Positions 37,169 through 51,717 of a stretch of 64,000 nucleotides of DNA are shown one piece after another. The stretch is from Stratiolaelaps scimitus (taxonomy: Eukaryota > Arthropoda > Arachnida > Mesostigmata > Laelapidae): contig JABWDB010000007.1 of the NCBI GenBank assembly GCA_019614645.1, forward strand, positions 11,545,501 through 11,609,500, in the 5' to 3' direction. The notes beneath the pieces are model-generated. The model did no database searches. It was not told the DNA's origin and saw only the letters and a list, made by a program, of their open reading frames with translations. The stretch's first letter is position 1; each line of letters starts with the position of its first letter. The translations under genes were made by a program, and so were the position numbers.

Positions 37169-39425
37169 TGTTTATGAACGTGAGCAATTCGAGAAGGAAA
37201 ACAAGAAGTACATCCGGAAAACAACCCTATGTTTTTGATCATTTGCATTCAGATATAAAGTCCAAGCTGTCGAGGTACCACGAATGCATCTCAACGCAAC
37301 AACTGTTTTCAGTGAATACCATATGTAAATCTGCTCAGATGCACTCTTGAATCCATCTTTAGCCAGCTTCAGAGCGAATCCGTGAAGATCTCCTTTCATA
37401 TTCGTGTCAAACCAAACAGGCAATGTCTGTGTGGAGACAGATATACATGTGCACGTATGATCGAAAGCTAATTGTCGCTGTCATGATCACCAGCAAACAG
37501 AAGCATATCGTCGCATATTCTTTCCGACCCAAAGGGCTCACGAGGTCTGGAGCTGGCAAGTTGGCAAAGTCCGTTGCCAACACTGGTCACCGGGCAGCCC
37601 AGAACAGTAAATATTAATCCACCAGGACCCAACACCGTGCGGGCTCCTCCCCTCGGCCCCTGCCTAAAAGATGTGATTATACCCTGCTACTGTTACTTCT
37701 GCGAGATCTACATAGGTCCCGTTGGCTCCTCGTAGAGGAGCATTGGATCGTGGCTCCCGCTGCTTTTCTCATCGCGCGCTTATCGCATTTCAGTGATGCG
37801 CAGAGGACGATAGGGCGCACAAAGACAATCAGTCACCATACCGTATTTCTCACCCTCACCCTGCCTCGACGTATGTGGGTGCGTGTATGTGCTTATATGT
37901 GCATGTATTTATGTGTTGAAGCGAGCCTCTCTTGACGCGATGTGGATCGGATAGGTAGGCACGGGGTAGCGCGGGGTTGTTATGGCTAAGAGCGGATTGA
38001 AGGGAAACAACTGGTGAGCGATGCCATTAGCGATATTGTTGTGTACGGTGTATGCTTCGTTGTGTTGGCTCCTACTTGCTGCTCTGCTGCATTAACGGCA
38101 AGTAATCGAGCAAGGTGAGGTGTGAGGCGTTTAGTTTTGTGTGTCACACGTTCACCTCGATGGAGACACCCATCCGAGGGAGGAAACACAAGAGCAAGTG
38201 GGAGAGCGATCACAAAACGAACAAAACCTACCTAGCTAGCTAGCAGCTGACTGGAGGCCCCATTGTTGATAACGCCCTCGACGAAGATGTACGATTGTGG
38301 CTGGGATATGCTCGACTAAAACGCACTTAGCCCGGTTCATTGACTTGCTGGTTGGTTCCTCGCGCTATGCGCTCATCCATAATACCGAGCAGATTGGATG
38401 TATGCACTTGGGGGGACACGCTCTCCATGTTCAATGAGTGTACACGGGTCATGTTCCGATTGGGATTGGGGGTTTCGGTTTGAGCCTAGGATGCGCCTAT
38501 TTAATGACCATCTGGTTAGCTTGAAACGGGGGAGTCTATCTCTTGCTGTAACATATATGATAAAGCTTCATTAACACCGTCCCCATATGATATGCTTGGC
38601 ATTTAGACTTTCCTTCAATCAAAGAGACGAAGCAGAGACCAAACTGGTGAATTCCGTTGTGAGGCATATCTCCCATTATGCTATTGTATTTATGTCAATC
38701 GGCCGTACCTGTACATCAGCACAATCTGCATCTTCAGAATGGACCTAATGATGGATGCATTTCGTGTTCCGTTTGTGTCTACACTTATGCTCGATCCTAC
38801 AATTAAACCGATCTATCTATGTTTCCCTTGTTCGCCGGGCACACAAGAATATCACAAGCGGCCACTTGCACAGCTCATTGGCCGTTTGTTGATCTTCGCT
38901 AGTCGCCTCGTAACCTTCGGGGGTGTTAAGACCGCGTAGGCGGGGGGCCCCGTAGACGCGTGTTGGATGGGGTTTCAAACTCCCCTTTATACCATTCTCG
39001 CTCGATGATTTTAGCCATTGAAAAGTGCAGTATCCTGCTCAGTGATGCCCGCTGATGGCACCGCACATCAAATCGAAAGAACAGCGCGAAGAAGCGGACT
39101 TGTGTTCGTTGCTGTTTTGTTTCTCCCAGCCTTCCTTGAACTTGAATCAAGAATCCCAAAGCGCTACAGCACGCCTCATCGACGAGCAACTAGCAACTGA
39201 TCAACGAATAGCTTCAGCTGTCTTCGAACGAAATAGAGAACAAAAACATGCCAACAGACGTCTGTATTCGCTGACACCACCCATACGCATGTATTTAAAT
39301 AGCTACAGACGAAAATGTCTCGTCTCGCCCAGACGCTGCTGCTGTGATCACGCTCCCCGACTGACCGCTGACTGTTGATTCCGATCGACCTGTTGATGTG
39401 GTTTTCGGCTGGCGAAAAACCGCAC

Positions 39426-39450
39426 CCGCCGCCGCCACCGCCGCCGCCGC
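39426..39450. repeat. (GCC)n microsatellite
   Basis: GCC units with one A interruption, about 25 nt. Confidence 0.9.
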
Positions 39451-42314
39451 ACGTGTTCGCATAAATGTCCACCGTTTTGAAACGTGGTAGAGAATCGGAG
39501 AGACGGTGCCGATAGTTATGTCGACAACGTCAGCCTCTTTAGCACTGCCGTTACCCGCATCGATTAGCACGTCATCGTCTGGCGGTTAGCTGTCAGATGG
39601 TCTCACATGTAAAATATGTTGCGGCTTGTCGTACAGTCGTCTCGAAGCAAAGTGACAACTTAAGTAGCATATTTAGTGAGTGTGGTCATTTGTGATTTGT
39701 AAAAAAAAATTTATATATATATATCAAATATGTAATCGCCACTGGTAATAAATAGCTCGATGGACAATAGTAGGAGTTGTTGAAAACGCGACCGAGTGCC
39801 GCCACACGAACGGAACAGCTGAGCCTCAACAGCAGCAGCTGCAGGACACTATCGACGAATTGAGACGGGCACACTGCGCAGGCATCGTGGTTTGCTTCTA
39901 TAGATTTTAGTGGTAACTCGCTTAATTGTCCTCTCATAATCTGATAGACGTTCACCATTTTTTGCGCAGCCATCCTAATATTCTACACAATTTCATGGAA
40001 AGTAAAAAATCGATACGATTCACGAGTGATGCCACTCGCCTCGCATCCTGCCTCATGCGACGGCCACACGTGTCAACTTCAATAAGAAAACTAGAACTGT
40101 GCGGATGCTCTGTCTCACCCATTAACGATGGTCGATGGCGCCAACAGAGCCATTTCGACAACTGCGATTATAAAGCAAGGCGCCACTCCGACCGACGACA
40201 AAGCGGCAGCGGGGATGGCCGTGGTTGATAATGGATGCTGCCCAATCACGGCCGGTTTGTTAGACAAGTTGCCTTACTATAACACATAGCTATATCGTAC
40301 ATATTTACATAGAAGAAAATAATTATTAAATGTGTGTATATATACACATATAAACAACATAAAAAAAATGTATATATATTTACGAATAACAGAAACGACA
40401 GATTGACTGCGACGCCGACCGCGTTCACTTACCTCGAGAAGGGATTTCGTACTTGGTTGGTTCGTTTGCCTTGTTGATTATCATTACTGTGGAATTTCAC
40501 AGAAATCTGCACATATATCAAAAACAAAACTACTTGAACCCTGTGCGTGCTGGCTGGCTCCTCCATCAAATGATGTCAAGCACCTTCTTGTCCCGGTGGT
40601 ATGGATGACCACTCTTTCATCAGTAGTACAGTATACGCCGATTCTGACCTGTCAACGGGCACATCTGGATGACAGCGACCGTGTCCAATCTCGATGAACA
40701 GCTTAATTGGCCGACTTTCGTTTTTTTAAATCTACCACTGGTAGAGTTCGTGGATATGATGATTTTATTTGAGGATTGATATTAGAAAATGGGTGTTTGA
40801 CTCTTGCGTGGAATCGTTATCAGCGTCTCTCGCGGAATTGCACCGAACACTGAATCCATTGTTGAAATGCAATGGAAATATTCTGCATTGCTTCCTACGC
40901 AATATTTGGCTCAAGCGCCCAAAAAAAAAGACTCCGCAGACTGATCGTTGAATATTGCGATCATTCAAATATAGTTGAAATACTTCCACCATTTTCTAAG
41001 TCCTGCAGCGATCTCTCTTATCGAGCTTTTAGGACCATTTGTCTCAGAGTATCATTGGAATCTCAGTCGTAGTTATAGTCGAAACTTCATCTTATTTGTA
41101 GATCGTCGACCACTGTCTGATTATTACGCTTGAAGGGCGGACGTAACGAACACCTCTGCAGCTTTCGTGTGTAGACTGCCATAGCAACAGCGTCATGGAG
41201 ACAAAAAAAAGATGAAGCCTAAATATTCTAAATAAAACATGCGTTAGGTAACCGAAAATATTAATGATGTTGAAACTTTGTATATCGTTTTCGCTTGAAA
41301 AAGTTCTTGCTCGATAAATCTCTGGCGCCGCTTGCCAATAGCGCAAGAATCAAGTCAGAGAAGACGTGAAAAATTATCATGGGATGAATGCCCTGGGAAT
41401 ATACCTTGACATAGCAAGTCATATGGCTATCAAATTAAGATATTGTGCTTACAAATAAACTTGGATTGGCGGATATTACAAGAACTGCAGCCAGTACTCA
41501 TAGGTGCTCCTAAAATAGCAGAAGCTGACGCGTCGCTTTTCATGTAGACGTCATCCGGGTGACCATTTTTCGTCAAGATCTCCTCTTCCATTTACCTCTT
41601 CTTATTGTGAGTACTTTCCGTCGAATCTATTCACTATCTATACAAGATCCGGCGGATGAAACACATCACGGCCGATGGCCACATTGTGTACATCAGACTA
41701 ATCGCCAGTGATTCCCTCTATTCCTCTGGGAGTCTTTACGAACGCACCTAAGCACGAGCCACAGCCAGTGTATGACGACGAGCGCCAGTGCCGTTGTGAA
41801 TCATCGCCGGTGTGAGTTCTTCGGGGGGATGTTGAAACTTTGACCTATTAGTAAACGAGGCTATCTGATGAAGCTCGCACTAAGCAAGTGAACGCGACTG
41901 GTCTTGTCTGGTCGATTATATCGCAGTCAGGAGGCCACACGGATAGTGGTGTCAGGCACTCCTATTCAAACTCGTGAATACCACAAGTTGATACAATTTC
42001 GAGAAGGCAACGTGGTCGAGTGACTGCCGTTCTTCTATGGCCAACGTATGATCAGGCTGTTCGTCGAAGGTTGTGGCCAACCGATAGGAACATAAGTCAC
42101 AGTTACAACAGGAGGCAGCCACTTGACGAACTACCCTAGGAGAGACACGGGCCGCAGAGAATCTAATTTTCATGCTAACGCGTCTAGCAGATGGCCACCA
42201 TCGAGGAGGGGTGTTCGTAAAGGCCTGTTATTTGTCCAATTTTTAAGTATTCGTTCATTAATAGCGTTGTTGCAAGCGGAAAACGCGTGGCCGTGAAGAG
42301 CATGTTCATGTAGC

Positions 42315-42349
42315 GAATGCATACTCCTAACTCATAGAATGCATACTCC
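42315..42349. repeat. Short tandem duplication (22-bp period)
   Basis: GAATGCATACTCC occurs at 42315-42327 and again at 42337-42349. Confidence 0.85.
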
Positions 42350-45300
42350 GAGCTTCTGGTTTTTCTTTGTGGCCCACGCGGGACCGCGGATTTTCAAAGA
42401 TCCACACAGCTCTTTTCTGAGTTGGGTCCCACCGTGGCGTCATCGTCGTCGTCACTACCTTTGTCAGTAATGGACGGACGACCAATTTACAGAGAGCTCA
42501 GAGCTAATTCGGGTACAGCGCATGTGTGCGCTGGCACGCGCCGGCCGCGAGGCAGAGTACGCCACATAGGCTAGTATACGCGTGCGAGCGAGAAAGTGAA
42601 TTCGTTAGGAATAATAAAACAAAAAAAATTGTGGGCTCATTATCATCATCACCATTACGCGAACAAATCCGACGAGGAGAAAAGACGGGCGAAAGTTAAC
42701 TTTGGCCTTAAATTGCAAGTATGCTCTAAGAGTTTTACATGAATATGATTAGATATGTCCCGACGAGCTCGTCTGCTTGCTTCGAAAAGCCGCGTGAGGG
42801 GCCCTAGCTGCTGCGGGTTGGATTATAACATATATATGACAGGTCTCGCCGGGTGCTCGCCTTTGCTTCTATTACTATATATAATGTTTAGTATGGTGTC
42901 AGCTGCGAGTCGAGGAGCTTGCTCGATCCAGCTACAAATGCTCACCGTGGCAATGTGGGTGCTGCCATCAATTGACCCGCCGATGTCAGGTGTAGGCGTT
43001 GTCCATTCATACAAGACTATAAAAGGCCAGCGCACCTTGGGTTCGGCCGGTGGATTACGTATTGGCCTTTACACGAGATTGAATTTCAAATGTGCCTGCC
43101 TCGAATGTAAATATCGAAGACCGTTTTAAGTACACGGGTCACATCGTAGTCATCTGTAGTCCGGCAGGCCTGTCTATGCACAATGCTGCCGTAGATGGGC
43201 AAACGATCCTGAGAGCTATCTCGCTTCGGACCCTAGTTGATTTTTATATTGTACATGATAGTAACTATCTCGATGTATGTGACCTGCGTATACACAAAGT
43301 AGGCTGGGGCAATTGCCGGCACACATCAGAACGGGACGGCAAAATAGACGGAAAAGCGCATCGCCGCCGTTGCCAGAGTGGCGATTTCACTTGGCTCCAC
43401 CTCGTTCTCGTTTTGTCGGAACTTGGCCAGGGGAGCGATGGGGGGGAGCCTTCTGAAAAGCACGAGCCTATCTCTCTGCACCATTTTGGGTCATCCGGAG
43501 CGTATGAGTCCATCCATCTTACGGGGTAGTGCTGGGAGACCTATGAAAGCGAGCGGCTGAAAGGGGACGTCCATATATTTTGACCCGGACAACCAATGTG
43601 CGCCATACATAAGAGGTCGTGGATGTCCACAAGGCACGGATGCGCGTCTTCTCTCTCTTTGTCTCTCTCTCTCTCTCTCTAGAGGGAACGGTGCAGATGG
43701 CAGAGAAAGGAGATGTCCACTGGTTGGTTGGTAGTGTTTGTATGCGAGGCTCTCCATGGGTGAACCCCATAGCTAACAGTGAGCAATGATGCGGGCACGG
43801 TGTCGTGTGGCCCTCCGAGGCGACATAGTGAACTGCATCAACTCGGCTGTGGCAACCCGAATGAGACACGGACAAGTTGGTGGTTGCAGCGGTGGTGGTG
43901 CTATTTGGACAACGCACTGGTACGCATGATCAACAAGAGCGTCCATCTTCGCTCCATCAGCTTTCCCGGAGTACCAGGTAGAGTGCAGGTATGTTCGCGC
44001 AGTTTCGGCTTGCCAATGGACGTAGTGGACTTACCACCACTTACCACGTACCATACAACAACCTATGTCCTTTCCAATGTCACCGCCACTTCGTAGAGTT
44101 AGCACACCGGTGAGCACCCCGGGAGAGCTCCGAAACGCAGGAAGGGGGCTACCGAGTATAAAGGACGAGGGGCATGGCTGGCCATTTGTTAGCTGGCGAA
44201 CGCTGTGGCTTGGTCAGACATTACCACCCCACCAAGCTACCATCTGGTCAGCGTTCTCTCCTGGAGCCCTCATCTCCGCTCTCTCTCTCCCTCCCTCTCT
44301 TTTCTCCATCGGCTATGTCGATCCGCGGCCATCGCGCCTTCTCCCCGTGGAGACGAACGGTAACTCCACCCATTGGTGGCTTTCTTTAGCGTTCTCCGGC
44401 GACGCACCCTTGGTGAGCCACTGCTCTAGAGATGCCCTGAATGACTCGCCTGCAGGCCCCATATATACAGCAAGCATCTATGTACATAGCAATACATAGA
44501 CGCACGGCTGCTAGAGCCAGCGTGCCCCTGACGCTTGCCTCACGATGCATCGGTACACTCATGGCGCACCGGACATGCATGGGCGTCTTCGTATACTGCT
44601 GAACTGAGTGTGCCATTGACGCACCAGCCCTGCGCTGTCTCGAACTAACGTCAGCACAAGGCAACGACATGAAGTTGTAGTAAAATCCATCCTAGCTAAT
44701 CACATAAACTGGAGTAAAATTGGTAAACGCCGACTGTCTCCTGCACCTATGATGACGGCCTATGCACTAGAGAGTGCTGGCCTGCTCAGAAAATTTAAGT
44801 CCGGAGGGAGGTCTTTGGTGGGTGTCAAGGAGCCACACCCATGTAGATAGTGAATTATGTATCAGTTCTCTATCCCTCTTCTTGCTAGTCTGATCTGGAG
44901 AAGATTTCGGGAGGTCGAATGCTGATCGGGCATGCTCGAGCCTGGGCAGGGTCAAGGTGCCGCGTCGCCGACCTTATACCTGCTTATCCTACCAACGGCG
45001 GATGGGGGGGGTACAACGAGTTTAGTGGTCGTAGGCAGCCGATAAATAGGCTCCAACAATGGTTTGAACGACTGAAGGAACTGGCGAATGAACAAAGCAA
45101 TGTAGCAGTACACTTAAAGTGGAGTACCTACCATTGAGAGTATTCGGCCATGCAATAGAGAGACGCATCAGATAGCCTTCCAAGTGTTTCATGATTCGTT
45201 TGCACTCATGTAGCTTCTCGAACTATTTGGAGTAGCATGGATACATTTCATCATGCGCTGCTGTAGCCAACAACGACGAACAGCTATCCAAGAGATATCC

Positions 45301-45916
45301 AAGGGAACTACTGGTCCGTCTTAGGGAATCATGCGCAAGTATATGCACAGGCTCAGCGAGCCAACAATGCCGACCAATGTCTCGATTAGTGCCAATAGAG
45401 TGCTACTCGAGAACATGTTCTTGACAGCCCTGGTCGAAAACAACTGCCGACCACGAGAAAATCATACGCTATGTATATGTGTGTGTGTGTATGTGTGCTT
45501 ATTGCTTGATGACATGTAACCACTCGAAACGTAATCGGTAATTTCGCTCAGCTGTATCTAAGCTCGTTTTAGATCAATGCCATCAACTCAATCAAAGCAG
45601 TCTTTCAGGGCAATTATCCTATTATAGATACAGTATGTTTGTATGGGGAGATCCTCGTTTTATTCTCGTTTCCGAAATCACAAACCAAAGTACGGGCCCA
45701 CTCTGATAATGTGGGCGATACGATTGCCTATCGTCTCTGTATTACATTGACACTTATTTAGCTGACAGATGCAGCATTCAATGATGACAGAGCCACAGAA
45801 CTCGGAGAGATTTGCATCGCGTAGTAGTATAATACAACAGTACAACAGTACAAGTAGTATAATAATATCGAGGCAAAATCGACGGACGGACGGCCATTGC
45901 GTGAGAACCTAAATGA

Positions 45917-45950
45917 ATATGGGAATGCTTGTCGCTGAGTATTCCCATAT
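45917..45950. repeat. Short inverted repeat
   Basis: ATATGGGAAT and ATTCCCATAT form perfect 10-bp arms around a 14-nt loop. Confidence 0.85.
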
Positions 45951-47041
45951 CTAGTATTCCATTCGGACTAGTGACAAGCATCCAACGAATCATCGGTGAA
46001 TCAGTCCCTCCTGAGGTATCCTCGCACAAGGGTGTGGGGTGCGACCTGCTGAGACGGGAACGGTGGTAGATTCGGCCTTTCCAAGAGAGGCTTTCTGGCA
46101 GGCATCGATACTTTAGACATTCCTCCCCTCACCCCGCCTCCTCCACAGTCATAGTCCTAGTTTGTCCTATTAGGACTCGGTGTACTAGCTACGTGAGATG
46201 AGGCGAAACCGGTCGCCATCCCTGACCTCAAGGTGTACGAGTACAATCGACACCGTTGAGAGAACTACAGAGTGACATTGAAGTCGATACGCATGGGATC
46301 CAGGCATCAGCATCGTGGATATATAATAATAATAATACATTCAGACGGAGTGGTACGGCTTGGAAGTAGACAACGGGGTTCCCATGAGCAGTAGGGGGAA
46401 CATTCGCTCACACGGGCGTCGTGTCGGGTCTGACACCAATCGATCTACCGGACTTCGGAGGAGAGCGCTACATATCACTCCAAGCGCGCTCCATGAGAGC
46501 GCGAAACAATGAGGTTGACATTTAGCTCACACTGTTGTTGATCTATCAGCAGTTACCATCGGACGATGAAGGACTCGGGGAACCAACATGAAATCGCCAA
46601 TCCGGTCTGGGAAAGCATATGTGCTAAATGCATGAATTACCATCTGAAGTATTCTATTTCTCTCACTAAGTCTCAATCTCGTTCATCCACTTCAATCTCG
46701 ATTGTATGCGACAACCACTCTCGTGGCGTTGTTGAGCAAGTTGCGCTTTGTCAACTAACATCCTTGTTTAGCAAATGCAGAAATAAATGATGCTTAGCTC
46801 GACATATATAGACGATTCTGGTAGCAGTATCCAAGAAGTAGATAGCATCACTTGTATTGAACAATGAAGATGCCTCGAGTATTCCTCTTGCTGGAGATCC
46901 CTGTCAGCAGTTCCAATTCACTTTCTGCTACGGAATTTTTTTAATATATGGTGCAAACTAGTTAAATTTACTTAATTTGGTTGTAGTCGTATTCGATACA
47001 TCCGTGTTGCTCTCAGTTCCTGTACAACAGACGTATGAAAA

Positions 47042-47043
<2 letters not shown>

Positions 47044-47074
<31 letters not shown>
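47044..47074. repeat. (TA)n microsatellite
   Basis: Pure alternating TA, about 31 nt. Confidence 0.95.
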
Positions 47075-47077
<3 letters not shown>

Positions 47078-47549
47078 TATATAGACTGCCAGCACAAGCC
47101 ACAGACTTCATGATGATGACTTTGTCCATTGTCACGTCCTCTTTAAATGGCCTTACCGTTCGTAGTGTAACCATACACATCTTGCACAGTAAATGTGGAT
47201 AATCACGCATACCCACCGCGGTAGTGTAGAGGCACTACAGCAGTTTGTTTGTACGTGCCTGCCTAAGGTTAACAGGCGACCTTTTGAAGTCGCCCGACGA
47301 TGAAGGACCTACGAACTCAACCGAGTGACTCGGTGAACCTACACCGGATTGCTGTAGACACGGTGCGCCCGAAATAACGAGACCGGAACGAAATGGTCAC
47401 ATTTCAGCTGGTAGTAAATAATGCAAATTGTCTGAGACAGACGCACGCGGTGGGGTTTGTAACAACATTAGCGCCTTTACAGAAAACATCAGAATAATAA
47501 CAGACCACGAATTCTGTCCGCGTTATTCTATCATTATCACCATCCACAG

Positions 47550-47574
47550 TAATAATAATAATAATAATAATAAT
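47550..47574. repeat. (TAA)n microsatellite
   Basis: TAA units, about 25 nt. Confidence 0.95.
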
Positions 47575-48241
47575 GATTGTATAACGGCTCATATGAATCA
47601 TCAGGGTAAGTAGCGCAGATAGACTTGCGTGTACCGTAAATCCACCGTAAATATAATCATCTGGGAAGATTCGCGAAGTGCTTACAGTTTGTAATGATAA
47701 GCACACTAACAACGAAAGATAACAAGCGAAATAGACAGTATACTTTGTTTAGCAGCGAAATTTGAGTCGTCGAATTTCGCCCCCACAGCAACGCGACCCC
47801 GGATAAAACTGAAGTAGTGAGGCAACACAGTACAATGTCAAAGCAATGCCATCATCTACTATTCAGTCGATCGAGGTCGTTGCTGTTGTTGTTGTTGTTG
47901 CGATCAAAATCACACTGGGTTCGACCCCGTCTTCCTAAAGCTATTTTAACTCTTTTGGCCAATCTGTATCTTTCGAAGTAGCACAACGCCAGTGACGAAG
48001 GCAAGATACACGCCAGTAGCCACCATAAACGACAGTGTCAACGATTTATATATAATCAATATATATGTATATATATATATATAGCTTTTTCGTGTCAGTT
48101 TTGGCATTGCAGAACTTCGCCTCTATTAGCGGCGGTTGCACGAAGACGGCCACTGCAGCGGCTTCGTGCTCTGTCATTCCGACAGGATCTCGTCACTGTC
48201 ACAGGACAAGTCCCTGATCGCCCTTTCGATGGTTGAATTCA

Positions 48242-48243
<2 letters not shown>

Positions 48244-48281
<38 letters not shown>
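48244..48281. repeat. (TA)n microsatellite
   Basis: Pure alternating TA, 38 nt. A shorter tract lies at 48061-48083. Confidence 0.95.
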
Positions 48282-48284
<3 letters not shown>

Positions 48285-51200
48285 GGCAAGTTTATTGGTC
48301 AACATTTCGTTCTGTCATTTAATTTCCAATTTACCACGTGCTTGTTTCGTTCGATGCGGCATTCGGATGCTTATCCACAATTGGCGCTGACAATTGGCGA
48401 CCGCTGCGGTGTCGAGCCTTCTGTGTCCGGTGGCTGCTTGCAGACATCGCATTGAACGGCGGATAGGTTCACCGGGATACAGGCGACGCGATCAGTGAAG
48501 CGCTTCAACAATAGGTGGGGGGGGGCTTACCAAGCACATCGATAGTTCTGTCGAATTGCTCCAGTGGCCCGACTGCCGCCTACAGTAAGCCGGTCAAGTT
48601 GCGGTAGTATGTGAAGAGAAGTATGTGAGATCCTTTTACTTGATCTGTGCCTGACTTAATGATGAAATTGCAGGCTTACAGATTTACATACAACTTGGCA
48701 TGTATATGAAGAATATAAAAAACATTATCACATGCATATGTATTCGTACAGGGGCGATACAGTGCGATTGGGTATAACTACCATTGATCTAAAAAATAGA
48801 AACCCTTCGAGTATTCTTTTTTCACCACCTCGCCAGTGCAATGTTCGAAGATGGCAGAACATTTCACATTTTTTTTTGTGCCAACAGTCTCACTGTCCAC
48901 TGTACTGAGAAGGTGGCATTTTTTGCTACTCTAAACGTCGGTTCCAATTTGCTCCTTGAAATTTGTTCCTGTTGCCATTCCGCTATCGATCGTGGCTTGG
49001 ACCACGGGGCGATTTCCTTCGATCTGTTCGCACGTTTATTGAGAGAAATACAAGTGTTCGCCAATGTTCGACAGTGACAGTCGTCGCGAGCACCAGCGAC
49101 GTTCATAGCCCGGCCCCATACCGAGGGCAAACTCGATCCGCGTTCGATCGTATCCGATTCTCAATGATGTGTCCGATTTCCTATCGTTGTCGAGTTGATA
49201 GTAAACAAAAAGCGGCGGGGGCGGGGGCAACAAGCGTCGGAAGAATCAATCAAAGCTGCCGTCCCGTCGAACGAATCGTGGGTGTTCTGGACCCCGTGAA
49301 ATATTCGGCTGACGCACCGACGATCCGCTCATTTCTTCCAGTTCGCTCGGTGGAGCCCTGCGGGGAGCAGCAACAATGCTAGTCATAGGCCGTTGCCGTC
49401 ATCCAGCAGCTGCTTTTTTGGGCTTTATCTCATCCCATTGTCAGCTCAGCTATCACGCACGTGGTTGGACCAACGAACTTAAGTGGTGGTAAACCTCGCC
49501 ACGTTTTTGGCATAACTGCCGAAACTTGCCGGTTTATGAAACACACATTTTTCCTGCTCGCCCTGTCGCACTTCCACGATTCAGCGACGACTCGGCGCGT
49601 CGAACCACACGTCTAATTTTGTTCGCCGACAATAAATAATACCGTTATGTAATGCGGCGAATTTCGGTGCCTCTCCCACCCCGTTGTTCGGATCGAAATC
49701 ACGATGCGATTTGATCCGATTGGCCGCCATGGACGGCGAATCAAGTCGAGATGATGATGGTGTTAAAATGATGTCCACTCTATCAGCGTGGACGACGCCG
49801 GGGCGGATTCAAGGGGGATTTATAGCTTGACTCGCTAACGCCTGTTGGTCAAGCTGTTCCCCTTTCGAGAAAGCGTTCAGTTGTTGCTGCTGTTGCTGAC
49901 GCTCCTGCTATTGTTTCGATTCTCCGCCGGCATTTTTCGCCCGTTACCGCTCGATTGTGTTTATGTGTTAGATAATCGAATGGAATAACTGGAATGATGT
50001 TAACATAGCTAAGCCTCTTTAGATGCTTCGTGACGCGACAACCGGTGGCACTCGCTTGTTGCACAGGGGTGTTAATGCTGCTGGGAAGGATTAATGTGAT
50101 TTGTTTTGATAGAGTAGGACCACACGACATAGTCATCTGCGCGGATTCACCCGTTCACGCAAATAATCACGCTACCGTTGAATGTGTATTCGTTCGATTT
50201 GCTTTATCGAGAAACAAAAGATGTGTTTTCTCCGACACTGAGAGCCTGGCGAAGGTTTCCCACTCAACACGAGGGCTAGGAGACGGAATTCATTTTTAAA
50301 CATTGCTTATACTGAGTCTTCGGTGACAGTACTAGTTAAGATTGACACGATGGCTTTTGTTGAAATTGTTATGTACTGGTGAGTCTCAACACTAAAAGGA
50401 AATAAAAGCGGTTGTATACCCCACATGAGACAAATTCTCCCTGCACGATGTATGCAACTGGCACACGTAATAATATCATCATTGCAGTAGTGTTAAAACA
50501 AAGAAAACAACAGCTAGAGAAAATCTATAACAACAATCAACCTCAAATTTCCATTCAGGTAATTCCACTTGGGTGTCGTTGTAGCTACTGATTACTAATT
50601 TGTTTTGCGCCAATCGCATCCCCCTGCGAAAAGAGTATCAGGGAAACGAATTGCTACAAATGGATTCATGATCTTCCTCATTAACATTCCACATTGTGGT
50701 GGTCATTACGAGGCAGGTTCTCGCTGGAGCAAACAACAGAGTGAACGCGGGATTCACTCTGTCCATAGGTGGTATCAGACCCAGCGACACTAGCGTCATA
50801 GTAAAGAAGAACTACAGTGGAGGCCTCGTAAGCTGTGTGATGATTTCGTGTGTTCCGCGAACAAAAGTCATTACCATTAAACATCAGTTATCGCCCTTTG
50901 GCCGGCTGTGGACACAGGCTACAATTGATGATGATGATAGTGATGATGATACGAGCCTGTCCGTCATGTTGCAAACATTATATCTATCTATCTATAGCTT
51001 ACCCGCCACATGGTAGTACAGAATTTGCATTGACCGCGTATGTGTCTTTGTATATAACAGCACAACATCAAACTGATATCTCCATCCTCGCCCAAAACGA
51101 AAATCGCAAGCGTGTTCTATCGGAAATGATCCCGACGATCACATTCACCAATTTAACAGCAGCAGTGCGAAGCTGTTTTGTAGTAGTCCGGTAAAGCAAA

Positions 51201-51708
51201 ATTCCAAACTAGTTTTTTTTTTTCTCTGCTTCTCATCTACTTCGTGAACAGAGAACTCGCATAAAAATCAACCTGTTCCTAAATGAATGAACCCAGCGTG
51301 GTAGACAATCAAGCGCATCGTCATTGTCACTTGCTCGCGTGTTTCGTACACGACCCCGCGCTTCTGCCGTTTCAAGACCTCGAGTATCATCATTTCGCGG
51401 AGAGGGAGCCATAGCCTGTGTCTGATATTTTTTGGCGCCTGTCTGGGTGTTGAGAGGGGGAAGCCAGGACTGCGGTAGTCGACAGTTGTTCAAATGCCTC
51501 GGCGCCACCGTGCAGCGAGGAGCGTTTCGTGGCTCTTTTCGCCACACTATGGAGCTGGCTTGCAGTCGTTGTCGTCGTTGTCTGTAGTACGGCCACAAAG
51601 TTTCGGCTTGTTTTAGCAGCAGTAGTAAATCGCAGCAGCAACATTATTCGTATGAACTCGTTTGAGTTGATAACCGACCTCCCGAGGTGCGCTTGTAATT
51701 GTGTGAGA

Positions 51709-51717
51709 TATATAAAA
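51709..51717 (+). promoter_or_regulatory. Candidate TATA box upstream of the 52.75-kb exon
   Basis: TATATAAAA sits about 1.04 kb upstream of the ATG at 52753. An initiator-like GCATTGT lies about 30 nt downstream, near 51739-51745. The spacing fits a TATA-type core promoter with a 5' leader of about 1 kb. In AT-repeat-rich DNA such a match can occur by chance, so this is only a candidate. Confidence 0.22.

Larger units (their letters stand above)
36601..51700. other. Long non-coding stretch upstream of the 52.75-kb exon
   Basis: No supportable gene was found. The stretch holds simple repeats: (TA)n/(TG)n at 37120-37168, GCC-type at 39426-39450, (TA)n at 39712-39724, 47044-47074, 48061-48083 and 48244-48281, (CT)n near 43645-43681 and (TAA)n at 47550-47574. 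It also has a 22-bp tandem duplication at 42315-42349, a perfect 16-bp palindrome at 40333-40348 and an inverted repeat at 45917-45950. One short coiled-coil-like frame near 39.8 kb is discussed as a weak candidate. Confidence 0.45.

Noticed and set aside
47920..47945. GGGTTCGACCCC, like a tRNA T arm
   Set aside because: The upstream sequence is a TTG repeat and cannot form D and anticodon arms.
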